Shown here: piece after piece, positions 44,019 to 52,397 of the stretch | Layout of the letters: each line of letters begins with the position of its first letter | How positions within the stretch are numbered: position 1 is the stretch's first letter | DNA from: Gemmataceae bacterium | GTDB lineage: Bacteria > Planctomycetota > Planctomycetia > Gemmatales > Gemmataceae | NCBI GenBank assembly: GCA_019636445.1 | Contig: JAHBXO010000019.1 | Coordinates: 31,485 to 95,484 of the forward strand | Direction of reading: 5' to 3' | Length of the DNA stretch: 64,000 nucleotides | Translations under genes and position numbers: made by a program | Notes under the pieces: generated by a model | Seen by the model: only the letters and a program-made list of their open reading frames with translations | What the model was told of the DNA's origin: nothing | Database searches by the model: none

Positions 44019-44636
44019 TCATTTTTCAATTATTTCAGCTATGCGCAACAGCATTGCGCTACTATTATTTGAAAACTTTGAGGATGTTGCCACTTCGCGG
44101 ATGACGGCACTATGCTTCTTTGACATATACTGAGAGCTAGAATGAAAATAATCTGTAATAACGCCAATCTGCGTTGCAGTTGGCGTGCCCTTTAAGATGT
44201 GAATGCAATGATTGAAAACACCCTCGTCAAAATACGGCTTGATAAACTCATTAAGTATTAATGTATCACGAGTACTTGTTGATCTTAAAAATAGGGTTCG
44301 CGTGATGAGGCAATGTAGTATAACTGGAAGCCGCTTAATTCTCGATAAGTAATGATATGTTGCGACCCTTGCCTTGAACGAACAATAGATAAGCACGGCT
44401 GTTTCAAAACATGAAAAAAAACCGTTTCTTTCCAAATACCATAAGACATCGCTTGAGTCCTTGGCATCGGGATCAAAAGCAAGACATAGTATAAGAGCAT
44501 ATCTTGGCACAAATATGCCGTAGTCAATAGAAATCAACAATAATTTCGTTGAGCAAAACAATAGCGCAATGGTCAAAATAACAACATCAAATCTTCGTGC
44601 CGCCGCATCATCGATATTATATTTATATGAGCACAT
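44019..44636 (-). CDS. AT-rich orphan gene, hypothetical membrane-anchored protein
   Basis: A 205-aa protein of unlike composition: rich in I, L, S, N and K and written in A/T-ending codons, in sharp contrast with its surroundings. The ATG at 44636 follows GAGGA by 8 bases. An N-terminal hydrophobic segment (VVILTIALLFCSTKLLLISI) could anchor it; the remainder is helical (LRIAEIIEK at the end). I do not recognise it. It lies directly after an Rhs fragment on the same strand, so an imported Rhs-associated toxin or immunity gene is one possible origin. Confidence 0.55.
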   Translation of the reverse strand: MCSYKYNIDDAAARRFDVVILTIALLFCSTKLLLISIDYGIFVPRYALILCLAFDPDAKDSSDVLWYLERNGFFSCFETAVLIYCSFKARVATYHYLSRIKRLPVILHCLITRTLFLRSTSTRDTLILNEFIKPYFDEGVFNHCIHILKGTPTATQIGVITDYFHSSSQYMSKKHSAVIREVATSSKFSNNSSAMLLRIAEIIEK

Positions 44637-44687
44637 ATCACCATTCCTCGATAGTTAGTATCAGGGTAAATCGGCCTCTTTCTCGTG

Positions 44688-45221
44688 TCACGAATCGCGA
44701 GCAAAGCGGGCTGCCGCCGTCAGTCGTGAGCGAGACCATTTGCCGAGCGCGTCGAAGTCCCACGCCTGCGTCCGGTCGCCGGAGTTGCGGTCGAAGCCGG
44801 TGAGCTGGTTCAGGCTGTCGTAGGTGTAGGCTTCGTCGAAGTCCGAATTGACGGCGTTGTCCTTCGTCAGCCGGTTCGAGTTACGGTCGTAGGTGTAGGC
44901 GAAGCGATCGGTCGTGCCGCCCGTCGTCTTCCAGTGGTGGTCGATCACGCGGCCGAAGCTGTCGAGGCCGACGTACTGGTCCCCTGCGGAGAGGGTGGCG
45001 AGCCTGTCAGCGGAGCTTCCCGCGGCTCGCCGGGTGCCCGGTCCGGTGCCGAGGAAGGTGAAATCGGGTAGTGGATGGCTGCGGCGGACCACGGTGCCCA
45101 ACCCCAGGTAGTCGTCGCTTTCGAGCGTGCCGCCCGCATCGGACAGCGACGACCGGCGACCGATATCTCCATTCCACCCGCTGGCGGGGTTGTTGGTCAA
45201 CACAAAAGCGTTCGGATACGC
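44688..45221 (-). pseudogene. Rhs/YD-repeat protein remnant
   Basis: The frame contains YD-repeat sequence: FGRVIDHHWKTTGGTTDRFA, YTYDRNSNRLTKDNAVNS, EAYTYDSLNQLTGFDRNSGD and AWDFDALGKW. The reading frame stops soon after DALGKW where an intact Rhs protein would continue to its core and toxic tip. The front is lost at about 45221, where it runs into hairpin element 45301. So it is a piece of a large surface or secreted repeat protein, not an active gene. Confidence 0.8.
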
Positions 45222-45300
45222 GATCGAGGTGAAATGCGATTGGTTGGCCCCGGGAGGGGATGGAAAATGAGCTGCGCCCCTAAAAGCGCTTTGGACAAGG

Positions 45301-45393
45301 TCGCCCCGTTGGGGCGACGAAACAACCAACCGGTCCATCCAGGGGTTGCGCTGCGCTCCACCCCTGGCTATTGTCGGTGGCCCCGTTGGGGCC
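45301..45393. repeat. Interspersed multi-hairpin element, copy 2
   Basis: Three consecutive hairpins: TCGCCCCGTTGGGGCGA (45301-45317), a 32-base hairpin at 45339-45370 (CCAGGGGT / ACCCCTGG arms) and GGCCCCGTTGGGGCC (45379-45393). The middle one aligns with 33446-33477. No coding function. Confidence 0.8.
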
Positions 45394-45408
45394 GATCGCA
45401 AGACAACA

Positions 45409-46561
45409 TTACGACGCCTTCGCCACCTTGTGCGCCTTCGCGGTGCGGTGGCGGAGGTACGCGTACATGAACTCGTCGAGGTCGCCGTCCAGCACGGACT
45501 GCACGGCGGGGGTCTTCAACTCGATGCCATCCCGCTCGTCCCGCACCAGCGTGTACGGCTGCATCACGTAGCTGCGGATCTGGCTGCCGAAGGCGATTTC
45601 GCCCTTCGCGTCGTAGCGGTTCGCCAGGTCGCCGAGGCGCTTCTGCTCCTCGATCTGGTAGACGCGCGCCTTCAGGAGCGCCAGCGCGTTCGCGTAGTTC
45701 TTCGGCTGGCTGCGCTCGGTGCGGCTCTCGCCGCGGACTTCCTGGCCCTTGTAGTTGTAGATGAGCCGCACGCCGGACTGCGTCTTGTTCTGGTGCTGGC
45801 CGCCGGGGCCGCCGGAGCAGAACGTCTGCATTTCGAGGAGCTTTTCGGGGATCTCGATTTCGATCGTGTCGTCGAGTTCCGGCGTGACGTCCACGGCCGC
45901 GAAGGAGGTCTGCCGCGTGCCGCCGTCGCCGAAGGGGCTGATGCGCACGAGGCGGTGGACGCCGATCTCGCTTTGCAGGTAGCCATAGGCGTACTCGCCG
46001 GCGACGCGGAACTGCACGCTCTGGATGCCGGCTTCGAGGTTCGGCTCCTTGTCAAGTTCCTCGACGGCGAAGCCGTGCTTCTGCGCCCAGCGGACGTACA
46101 TGCGGTAGAGCATTTCGGCCCAGTCGCACGCCTCGGTGCCGCCGGCGCCGGGCTTGATGGTGACGATGGCGCTGCAGGCGTCCTGCTTGCCGCTCATCAT
46201 GGCCTGGAGTTCGAAGGCTTCGTACTTCTTGCTTGCCTTCGCGAGTTCGCCTTCGATTTCCGATTCGAACGACGGGTCGTCGTCCGCGAGTTCGAGCATG
46301 GCGTTCAGGTCGTCGGCGCTTTTCGACAGCTCCTCGTAAGGCTTGAGGAGGGCGTTCAGCACCTTGACCTTCTGGATGGTCTTCTGGGCGGCGTCGGGGT
46401 TGTCCCAGAAGCTGCCTTCGGCCATCTTGGCTTCGTATTCTTCGCGTTGCTTCAGTTTGCCAGCGATGTCAAAGTGACCTCCGGAGTTGGGCCAGTCCGG
46501 CGGTGAGTTCTTCGGTTTTGCGACGGGCATCGGCGGACAGCATCTCGAAATCTCCGGCCAT
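45409..46561 (-). CDS. prfB: Peptide chain release factor 2, with programmed +1 frameshift
   Basis: RF2 releases peptides at UGA and UAA. The main frame (46470-45409, 353 codons) carries the release loop GGPGGQHQNK and the stop-reading tripeptide SPF (RISPFGDGG). The reading frame does not begin there: a 30-codon zero frame starts at ATG 46561 (M-A-G-D-F-E-M-L-S-A-D) and ends in CTT-TGA at 46474-46469. Slipping by +1 on CTT gives GAC (46470-46468), in frame with the rest. GGAGG (46482-46478) lies three bases before CTT, as in E. coli. RF2 thus limits its own synthesis: low RF2 slows UGA reading and favours the shift. Total about 383 aa. MLSADAR (46543) is an alternative start. A TATAAT hexamer lies at 46589-46584 on the minus strand. 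Confidence 0.93.
46468..46482 (-). promoter_or_regulatory. prfB +1 recoding signal
   Basis: On the minus strand: GGAGG (46482-46478), TCA, then CTT-TGA-C (46474-46468). Internal Shine-Dalgarno, three-base spacer, slippery CTT and a weak UGA-C stop, matching the conserved RF2 frameshift cassette. Confidence 0.92.
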
Positions 46562-46608
46562 CAGAATAGTGTGAGACTTCGGCATTATACGAGATCGAGG
46601 GCGGAACG

Positions 46609-47337
46609 ATGGGCAAGCTATCGGGCAAAGTGGCGGTCGTCACGGGCGGCGGATCGGGCGTGGGGAAGGCGGTCGCGAAGGCGTTCCTGGAGGCGGGGGC
46701 GAGCGTCGTGATCGCCGGGCGCGACAAGGCGAAGCTCGATGCGGCCGCGAAGGAGATCGGCCACAAGATGCTGACCGTCGAGTGCGACGTCGCGCACGCC
46801 GACCAGTGCCAGAAGCTGATTGATGCGGCGATCAAGCAATACGGCAAGGTCGACATTCTCGTCAACAACGCCGGGACGAACCTGAAAGAGCGCACGATGC
46901 GCGAGCTGACGCCGGAGACGTGGGACAAGATGATCCGGGCGAACCTCGACGGCACCTTCTACTGCATGCACTACGCCCTGCCCGGCATGCTCGAACGCAA
47001 GGACGGCGTGATCGTGAACGTCGTGTCGATCAGCGGCAAGCGGGGGAACCCGCTGGGCGGAGCGGCGTACGTCGCCTCGAAATTCGGCCAGGGCGGCCTC
47101 GGGATGTGCCTGTCGAACGAGGAGCGCGAGAGCGGCATCCGCGTCAGCAACGTCTACCCCGGCGAGATCGACACGCCGATTCTGGAGCACCGCCCGAAGC
47201 CGGTGAGCGCCGAGGCGCGGGCGATCATTTTGAAACCGGAGGACGTGGCGGAGACGGTGCTGTTCGTGGCGTCGCTGCCGAAGCACGTGTCGATTCCGGA
47301 ACTGATCATCAAGCCAAGCGCGCACCAGTACATGTAG
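46609..47337 (+). CDS. SDR family oxidoreductase
   Basis: A 242-aa classical short-chain dehydrogenase. The NAD(P) loop is VTGGGSGVGKAVAKAF, with NNAG near residue 86, the active serine in VVSIS and the Y-x-x-x-K in YVASKFGQGG. Probably reduces a ketone or a 3-oxoacyl substrate; specificity unknown. Divergent from prfB with 47 bp between start codons, so their promoters overlap. Confidence 0.9.
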   Translation: MGKLSGKVAVVTGGGSGVGKAVAKAFLEAGASVVIAGRDKAKLDAAAKEIGHKMLTVECDVAHADQCQKLIDAAIKQYGKVDILVNNAGTNLKERTMRELTPETWDKMIRANLDGTFYCMHYALPGMLERKDGVIVNVVSISGKRGNPLGGAAYVASKFGQGGLGMCLSNEERESGIRVSNVYPGEIDTPILEHRPKPVSAEARAIILKPEDVAETVLFVASLPKHVSIPELIIKPSAHQYM

Positions 47338-47347
47338 GCGGAGGATT

Positions 47348-47437
47348 GATGGCCACGAAAAGGCACGAAGAGACACGAAAAGAAGACCAGAGAGGGTTTT
47401 AACTTTTCGTGTCTTTTCGTGCCTCTTCGTGGCCATC
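47348..47437. repeat. Inverted dispersed repeat, CCACGAAAAGGCACGAAG family, copy 2
   Basis: Arms 47348-47382 and 47403-47437 are complementary over 35 bp with few mismatches and a 20-bp spacer. Same family as 20013-20287. Lies between convergent genes and may also terminate transcription. Confidence 0.87.
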
Positions 47438-47448
47438 CTTGATTTGGA

Positions 47449-48087
47449 TTAACGCACCCGGACGAATTCCATCGCCGGCCGCTTCGCGAACCAGACGGCC
47501 AGCAGTGCCACCGCGGCGAGGATGCCCAGCCCGCCGACGCCGAAGGCCGCCTCCGGCCCGAGCGAGCGCCCGAAGTCGGCGAGCGCCTCCGCCACGGCGC
47601 CGCCCTTCACCTTGGCGTTGCCCGGCAGCGCATCCACCGCCCCGCAGACCACCGTCGCCACCCCGAGGAACGCGAACAGGCAACCGATCGCGACCTTCGG
47701 GTCGACGGGCAAGTCGTGCATGCCGATGCGGCCCGATTTCACCGGTCGCTCCGGTGCCAACTCCTGGCACAGGCCTTCGAACGCTTCGCGGCCGCGCTTC
47801 GAGTCGGTGAATTGAAATCGGATCGGGTCCCAAAGCCAACTCTGCTTCACGACGAGGAAGCCGGCGTCTTCGATCCAGTGGATCGAGCGGATGTGTTTGC
47901 GGGCGATGCGCGAGCGCCCGGTGGCGGCGGCGTTGCCGATCACACTGGCCGGGTCGTCGCCCGCGTTCAGCTTCTTCGCCACGGCATCGCGCGACAGCCC
48001 GCCGGCGATCGGCCCGCCGTAGACGGCTTCCGGCGTGACCGCGAAGACCCGGTCCTGATCGAAGACATATTGGGTGGTGGAAGACAA
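47449..48087 (-). CDS. Hypothetical two-helix membrane protein
   Basis: A 212-aa protein: about 130 soluble residues, PH-domain-like in composition (RSIHWIEDAGFLVVKQSWLW), followed by two transmembrane segments (AIGCLFAFLGVATVVCGAV and GVGGLGILAAVALLAVWF). No catalytic motif. Upstream neighbour on the same strand is the pseudouridine synthase gene, 27 bp away, so they may be co-transcribed. Confidence 0.75.
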   Translation of the reverse strand: MSSTTQYVFDQDRVFAVTPEAVYGGPIAGGLSRDAVAKKLNAGDDPASVIGNAAATGRSRIARKHIRSIHWIEDAGFLVVKQSWLWDPIRFQFTDSKRGREAFEGLCQELAPERPVKSGRIGMHDLPVDPKVAIGCLFAFLGVATVVCGAVDALPGNAKVKGGAVAEALADFGRSLGPEAAFGVGGLGILAAVALLAVWFAKRPAMEFVRVR

Positions 48088-48114
48088 ACCGAACTCCTCG
48101 ATAACTCGGCCATC

Positions 48115-49083
48115 CTACGTTCTCAATCGCTCGACGAACTTCGCCAGGTCCGGCGGTAGCGGCATCGTCCAGTGCAGGTGCTCGCCCGTGACGGGGTGCT
48201 CGAAGCCGAGTTCCGTCGCGTGCAGCGCGAGGCGCGGGGCGGGCGTGTTCGGCAGGGTCTCGCCGGCGGAGTTCTTTGTGTACACCTTCTCGCCGCAGAC
48301 GGGGTGCCCCGCCTCGGCGAGGTGGATGCGGATCTGGTGCGTGCGGCCGGTTTCCAACTTGCACGAGAGCAGCGTGTGCTTCGGCAGGCGCTCCTCGATC
48401 TCCACGTGCGTGATGGCGTCCTTACCGGTGATGTCGGGCTGCTTCGTGCTGCCGCGCCGGCCGTCGCCGCGATCGCGGATCAGCGTGCTGCGGATGGTGC
48501 GCGGCGTGACGTGCCCGGTGATGACCGCGAGGTAGCGGCGTACGACCGTGTGCTGCCGGAACTGCCGACCGAGTTCGCGCTCCGCCAACACCGAGCGCGC
48601 GAACACGAGCAGGCCGCTCGTCTCCTTGTCCAGCCGGTGCACGATGCGCAGCGGCGGCAGTCCCTTGGCCGAGCGGTTCAGCTTCGCCGCGATCGCCCAC
48701 TGCGCGAGGTCGTGCAGTGTCGGCTCGAGGCGCTTGCGCTCCTCGCTCCACTCCAACTCGGCCGGGTGCCGCACGCTGCTGACGCCCGACGGCTTCTCGA
48801 TCACCACCACATGATCATCCAAGTGGCGGATGACGAGCGATTCGACGGTCGCGTTCCGCGGCAGCGCCGCCGGCTTCGCCAGCAGTTCGATGACGTCGCC
48901 TTCCTTCAGCCGCCGGGCCGGATCGGCGCAGACGGAGCCGTTGATCGTCACGCGGCGGCGTTCGATCGTCGCCTTCACGTCGGCCCACGACGGCAGGGAT
49001 TCGTGCAGCCGCGAGCGCAGCACCTTCGCGAGCGTGTGCCCGATTTCGGGTTCGATGACGGTGAAAGGGGGGAGCGGGGTCAT
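48115..49083 (-). CDS. RluA-family pseudouridine synthase
   Basis: A 322-aa RNA-modifying enzyme. An N-terminal S4 RNA-binding domain (about 14-75: VKATIERRRVTINGSVCADP) precedes the catalytic domain with RIVHRLDKETSGLLVFARS, whose aspartate is the nucleophile. GRTHQIRIHLAEAGHPVCGE is the closing motif. Converts uridines in 23S rRNA or tRNA; which site cannot be told. Confidence 0.92.
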   Translation of the reverse strand: MTPLPPFTVIEPEIGHTLAKVLRSRLHESLPSWADVKATIERRRVTINGSVCADPARRLKEGDVIELLAKPAALPRNATVESLVIRHLDDHVVVIEKPSGVSSVRHPAELEWSEERKRLEPTLHDLAQWAIAAKLNRSAKGLPPLRIVHRLDKETSGLLVFARSVLAERELGRQFRQHTVVRRYLAVITGHVTPRTIRSTLIRDRGDGRRGSTKQPDITGKDAITHVEIEERLPKHTLLSCKLETGRTHQIRIHLAEAGHPVCGEKVYTKNSAGETLPNTPAPRLALHATELGFEHPVTGEHLHWTMPLPPDLAKFVERLRT

Positions 49084-49145
49084 GGAACTAGCATAGTCGG
49101 ATCGAGGACGACGAAGGCTTCGAGGCCGGGTTCGACCGCGCGGCG

Positions 49146-49174
49146 CTGGACTCCGGACCGGGATGGTGTAGAAT
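49146..49174 (+). promoter_or_regulatory. Promoter for the SRP RNA
   Basis: CTGGAC (49146-49151) and TAGAAT (49169-49174) with a 17-bp spacer, about 28 bp before the RNA. Confidence 0.45.
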
Positions 49175-49201
49175 GGCGATATCGAACACCGCCGCGCGGC
49201 G

Positions 49202-49310
49202 TTCGAAAGGGTGGGGGCCTGACCGACCTGAAGGCGTGAACCTGGTCAGGGCGGAAGCAGCAGCCATAAGCTCCGGAGGGTGCGGCTCAGGGCACCCCCA
49301 CTCTTTCGAA
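49202..49310 (+). ncRNA. ffs: Bacterial small SRP RNA (4.5S)
   Basis: The signal recognition particle RNA that binds Ffh. The conserved tip, CCTGGTCAGGGCGGAAGCAG followed by CAGCC, is at 49241-49265, and the outer stem is GTGGGGGCC with GGCACCCCCAC near 49211-49303. TTCGAAAG / CTTTCGAA at the extreme ends extend the helix to 49310. The mature RNA is probably about 49210-49303. Confidence 0.92.
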
Positions 49311-49324
49311 TGCCGAACGGCTTA

Positions 49325-49348
49325 GCCCACGGACGCTCGTCCGTGGGC
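49325..49348 (+). terminator. Terminator of the SRP RNA gene
   Basis: GCCCACGGAC and GTCCGTGGGC around a GCTC loop, followed by TTTCTC. Confidence 0.8.
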
Positions 49349-49367
49349 TTTCTCATTGAATAACCTC

Positions 49368-50855
49368 ATGTCCCGCTGCGATCGCCTTCTTACAACTGCC
49401 GACGATGCCGTCGCGCTCATTGTCGATGGCGCCACGGTCGCGTCCGGCGGGTTCGTCGGCGCGGCGCATCCCGAAGCGCTCACGGCCGCGCTTGAACGTC
49501 GGTTCCTCGCGACGGGACGGCCGCGCGACCTCACGCTCGTCTACGCGGCCGGGCAGGGGGACGGAAAGAATCGCGGATTGAACCACCTCGGCCACGAAGG
49601 GCTGCTGAAGCGAGTCGTCGGCGGGCATTGGGGGCTGGTGCCGAAAATCGGCCGGCTCGCGGTCGCGGAGAAGATCGAAGCCTACAACTTCCCGCAGGGG
49701 GTCGTCTGCCAGCTCTTCCGCGACATCGCGGCAAAGCGCCCCGGCTGCGTCACGCACGTCGGTCTTGGCACCTTCATCGACCCCGCGCTCCGCGGCGGCC
49801 GGCTGAACCAGCGAGCCAAGGAACCACTCGTCGAACGCGTCGAACTCGCCGGCCAGCCGTGGCTCTTCTACAAGGCGTTCCCGATCCACGTCGCCCTCAT
49901 CCGCGGCAGCGCCGCCGACCCGCACGGCAACATCGTCATGGACGAGGAAGCCATCCTCGGCGAGATGCTCCCGATCGCGCAGGCGGCGCGCAACTCCGGC
50001 GGCATCGTCCTCGCCCAGGTGAAGCGACTTCTGGACCGCCCCACGAACCCCCAATCGGTGCGCGTGCCGGGCATCCTCGTCGATCGCATCGTCGTCGCGG
50101 AAGAGAACGAACACGACCAGACCTTCGCGGAGCGGTTCAACCCGGCATACTGCGAAGCGGGCGCGCCCGGCTCCCTCGCGCCGATGCCGATGAGCGAGCG
50201 CCGGCGGATCGCCGAGCGCGCCTGCGACGAACTCCGCCCCGGCATGATTGCGAACCTCGGCATCGGCATGCCGGAGGGGATCGCCCGCGTCGCGGCCGAG
50301 CGCGGCCTGCTCGCCGACATCACGCTCACCGTCGAGAGCGGCCCCGTCGGCGGCGTGCCCGCCGGCGGACTGAGCTTCGGCGCGTCGGCCCACCCGGAGG
50401 CGATCCTCGACCAACCCGCGATGTTCGACTTCTACGACGGCGGCGGCCTCGACTTCGCCGCCCTCGGCGCCGCCCAGATCGACGCCTCCGGGAACGTGAA
50501 CGTCTCGCGCTTCGGCGACCGCCTTGCCGGCGTTGGCGGATTCGTGAACATCAGCCAGACGGCGCGCACCGTCGTCTTCTGCGGCACCTTCACGTCGGAC
50601 GGATTGGAGATCGCGGTTGAAGAGGGAAAGGTGCGCATCGTCCGCGAGGGCCGCGTGCGGAAGTTCGTGCGGGAAGTGGAGCAGGTGTCGTTCAGCGGCG
50701 CGAACGCCTTGCGAAAGGGCCAGCGCGTCCTCTACGTCACGGAGCGAGCCGTCTTCGAGTTGGTGGAGGGTGGATTGAAGCTGGTGGAAGTCGCGCCCGG
50801 CATCGACCGCGACCGCGACGTGTTGGGGCAAATGGCGTTCGCTCCGTTCGGTTAA
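49368..50855 (+). CDS. Fused two-subunit CoA-transferase (acetate/3-oxoacid type)
   Basis: A 495-aa fusion of the alpha and beta subunits of a family I CoA-transferase. The alpha half has [16 protein letters not shown]; the beta half has [14 protein letters not shown] and [16 protein letters not shown] with the catalytic glutamate (ESG). It transfers CoA between carboxylates such as acetate and acetoacetate or propionate. The fused length matches mammalian-SCOT-like or propionate CoA-transferases. The start at ATG 49368 is preferred to TTG 49356. Confidence 0.9.
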   Translation: MSRCDRLLTTADDAVALIVDGATVASGGFVGAAHPEALTAALERRFLATGRPRDLTLVYAAGQGDGKNRGLNHLGHEGLLKRVVGGHWGLVPKIGRLAVAEKIEAYNFPQGVVCQLFRDIAAKRPGCVTHVGLGTFIDPALRGGRLNQRAKEPLVERVELAGQPWLFYKAFPIHVALIRGSAADPHGNIVMDEEAILGEMLPIAQAARNSGGIVLAQVKRLLDRPTNPQSVRVPGILVDRIVVAEENEHDQTFAERFNPAYCEAGAPGSLAPMPMSERRRIAERACDELRPGMIANLGIGMPEGIARVAAERGLLADITLTVESGPVGGVPAGGLSFGASAHPEAILDQPAMFDFYDGGGLDFAALGAAQIDASGNVNVSRFGDRLAGVGGFVNISQTARTVVFCGTFTSDGLEIAVEEGKVRIVREGRVRKFVREVEQVSFSGANALRKGQRVLYVTERAVFELVEGGLKLVEVAPGIDRDRDVLGQMAFAPFG

Positions 50856-50865
50856 GTCGCTTGGC

Positions 50866-52161
50866 TCACTTCTTCGGCGGGGCCGCGCTGAGGCTGCTGC
50901 CCATCAGGGCGTGCACTTCCGTCGAGGCCTTCACCACCACGCTCAGGCTGGCCATGTGGAACGTCACGCTGCACGCGCCGCCGTTGTCCTTCCAGGCACG
51001 CGGGTCGATCGAGTCCTTGATCGCCTTCACGATGTTCTCGGCGTTCTGCACCGCCTGCTGGTAGCTGGCGACGGGGCCGAACTGGATCGCGTTGCCGAAC
51101 GGACCGGTGCCCATGACGAGGTCGCCGAGGTAGTACGAACGCGTGGACAGTTCGCGTTCGGCCCGTTCGAGCGTGACCACCTGAATCATCTCCCCCTTCA
51201 CGAGGAAGGTGAGCTGGTTGCTCTGCAGGATGGCCCGCAGCGCCGTGCGGGCGCTCACGTTCCCCTTGAAGCTGATCGGCCGCGTGAGGTCGAGGCCGGC
51301 GTCCTTGAGCGATTGTTTGTCGATGAACAGTTCCTGGTTCATCTTGTTCGAGAGGTCCTGCAGCGCTTCCTCGAACGGGCGGTCTTGAAGGTTCAGACTG
51401 ACGGCCGTCTCCAGCGACTTGAGGATCTGCTCCTCCTTCTCGGTCATCTGGATCTTGTCCTGCTTGCCGCGGAGTTCGGTCAGCTTTTTCCACTCCTCGC
51501 GGTTCATGAACTGGATGTCGCCGACGGCCGGCGTGGCACTCGCGATCACGTCGCGGTGGTTCTTGAGCATCGCGTCGGCGAAGCGCTTCTGGAAGTTCGC
51601 ATCCGCCCGCACCTGCTCGGCGGTGTAGCTCTGCATGCCGGCGGCGTCTACGAACGGATTGCGCGGATACTTGGCCGCGAGGACGGCGAGGGTGCGGCGG
51701 GCTTCCTCCGGCCGGCCGGTGTCCTTCAGGTCCGCGTATTTCTTCAAACCGACCGCCACCTCCTGCGCCTCGGTCAGATCGTTCTCGTACTTCTGGCGGA
51801 CGTTCAGCTTCACTTCCGCCATGCGGGGATCGGTATCGGATCGCGTACTCGCGGCTTTCGGCGAGATCGCGGCGATCTTCGCTTCCAGTTTCTTGTCCAG
51901 CTCCGTGCGTTTGGTCGAGCCGAGGTTCGCGGCGAGCGCGAGGTTCGTCTGCGCGGCCTTCAGCACGTCGACCGCCTTCGAGGTGGACACTTTCGCGTAG
52001 GTGTCGGCGCTGGCGAGGGCGGCGTCGACTTCCCCGGCGGCCTTCTGCTCGGCGAGCGCCTGCGCGAGCTTCGCCTGCTCCGACACCGGTGCCTGCGCCA
52101 CCAGCGGAACCGGCAGGGTCGCGGCCAGAAGGGCGGAGACGGCGAGGGTGCGGACGGTCAT
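50866..52161 (-). CDS. Secreted protein with secretin/TonB short N-terminal (STN)-like domain
   Basis: A 431-aa protein. Signal peptide (LAVSALLAATLPVPLVAQ), a helical region of about 200 residues, then VSLNLQDRPFEEALQDLSNK and FKGNVSARTALRAILQSNQL, the two halves of an STN domain, followed by FLVKGEMIQVVT. STN domains are normally found at the front of secretins and TonB receptors; here it is in the middle and no barrel follows. Divergent from the outer-membrane barrel gene with 237 bp between starts. Confidence 0.75.
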   Translation of the reverse strand: MTVRTLAVSALLAATLPVPLVAQAPVSEQAKLAQALAEQKAAGEVDAALASADTYAKVSTSKAVDVLKAAQTNLALAANLGSTKRTELDKKLEAKIAAISPKAASTRSDTDPRMAEVKLNVRQKYENDLTEAQEVAVGLKKYADLKDTGRPEEARRTLAVLAAKYPRNPFVDAAGMQSYTAEQVRADANFQKRFADAMLKNHRDVIASATPAVGDIQFMNREEWKKLTELRGKQDKIQMTEKEEQILKSLETAVSLNLQDRPFEEALQDLSNKMNQELFIDKQSLKDAGLDLTRPISFKGNVSARTALRAILQSNQLTFLVKGEMIQVVTLERAERELSTRSYYLGDLVMGTGPFGNAIQFGPVASYQQAVQNAENIVKAIKDSIDPRAWKDNGGACSVTFHMASLSVVVKASTEVHALMGSSLSAAPPKK

Positions 52162-52397
52162 GGTCGGACTCCGGCGCGGGGCTTCACGGCATTATCGGCG
52201 AACGGCGGCCGTAGTTCCAACGCGACCGGCGGGTCGGGCGTTGGTCGAATCGGGACCGCCGACCACAGGCCGGAGAATCGGAGCAACCGAAAAAACCGTT
52301 CGATTCGGGAAATTTGTCTTGTCAACGGAGAATGGCCACGCTATTGGCTGCCGAACTATCGCCCACGGTAGGCGGTTCGAGAGCGGGGGGGATTCCG

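Noticed and set aside
43906..44133. 75-aa plus-strand ORF in the AT-rich block
   Set aside because: No ribosome-binding site and antisense to the better-supported 205-aa gene.
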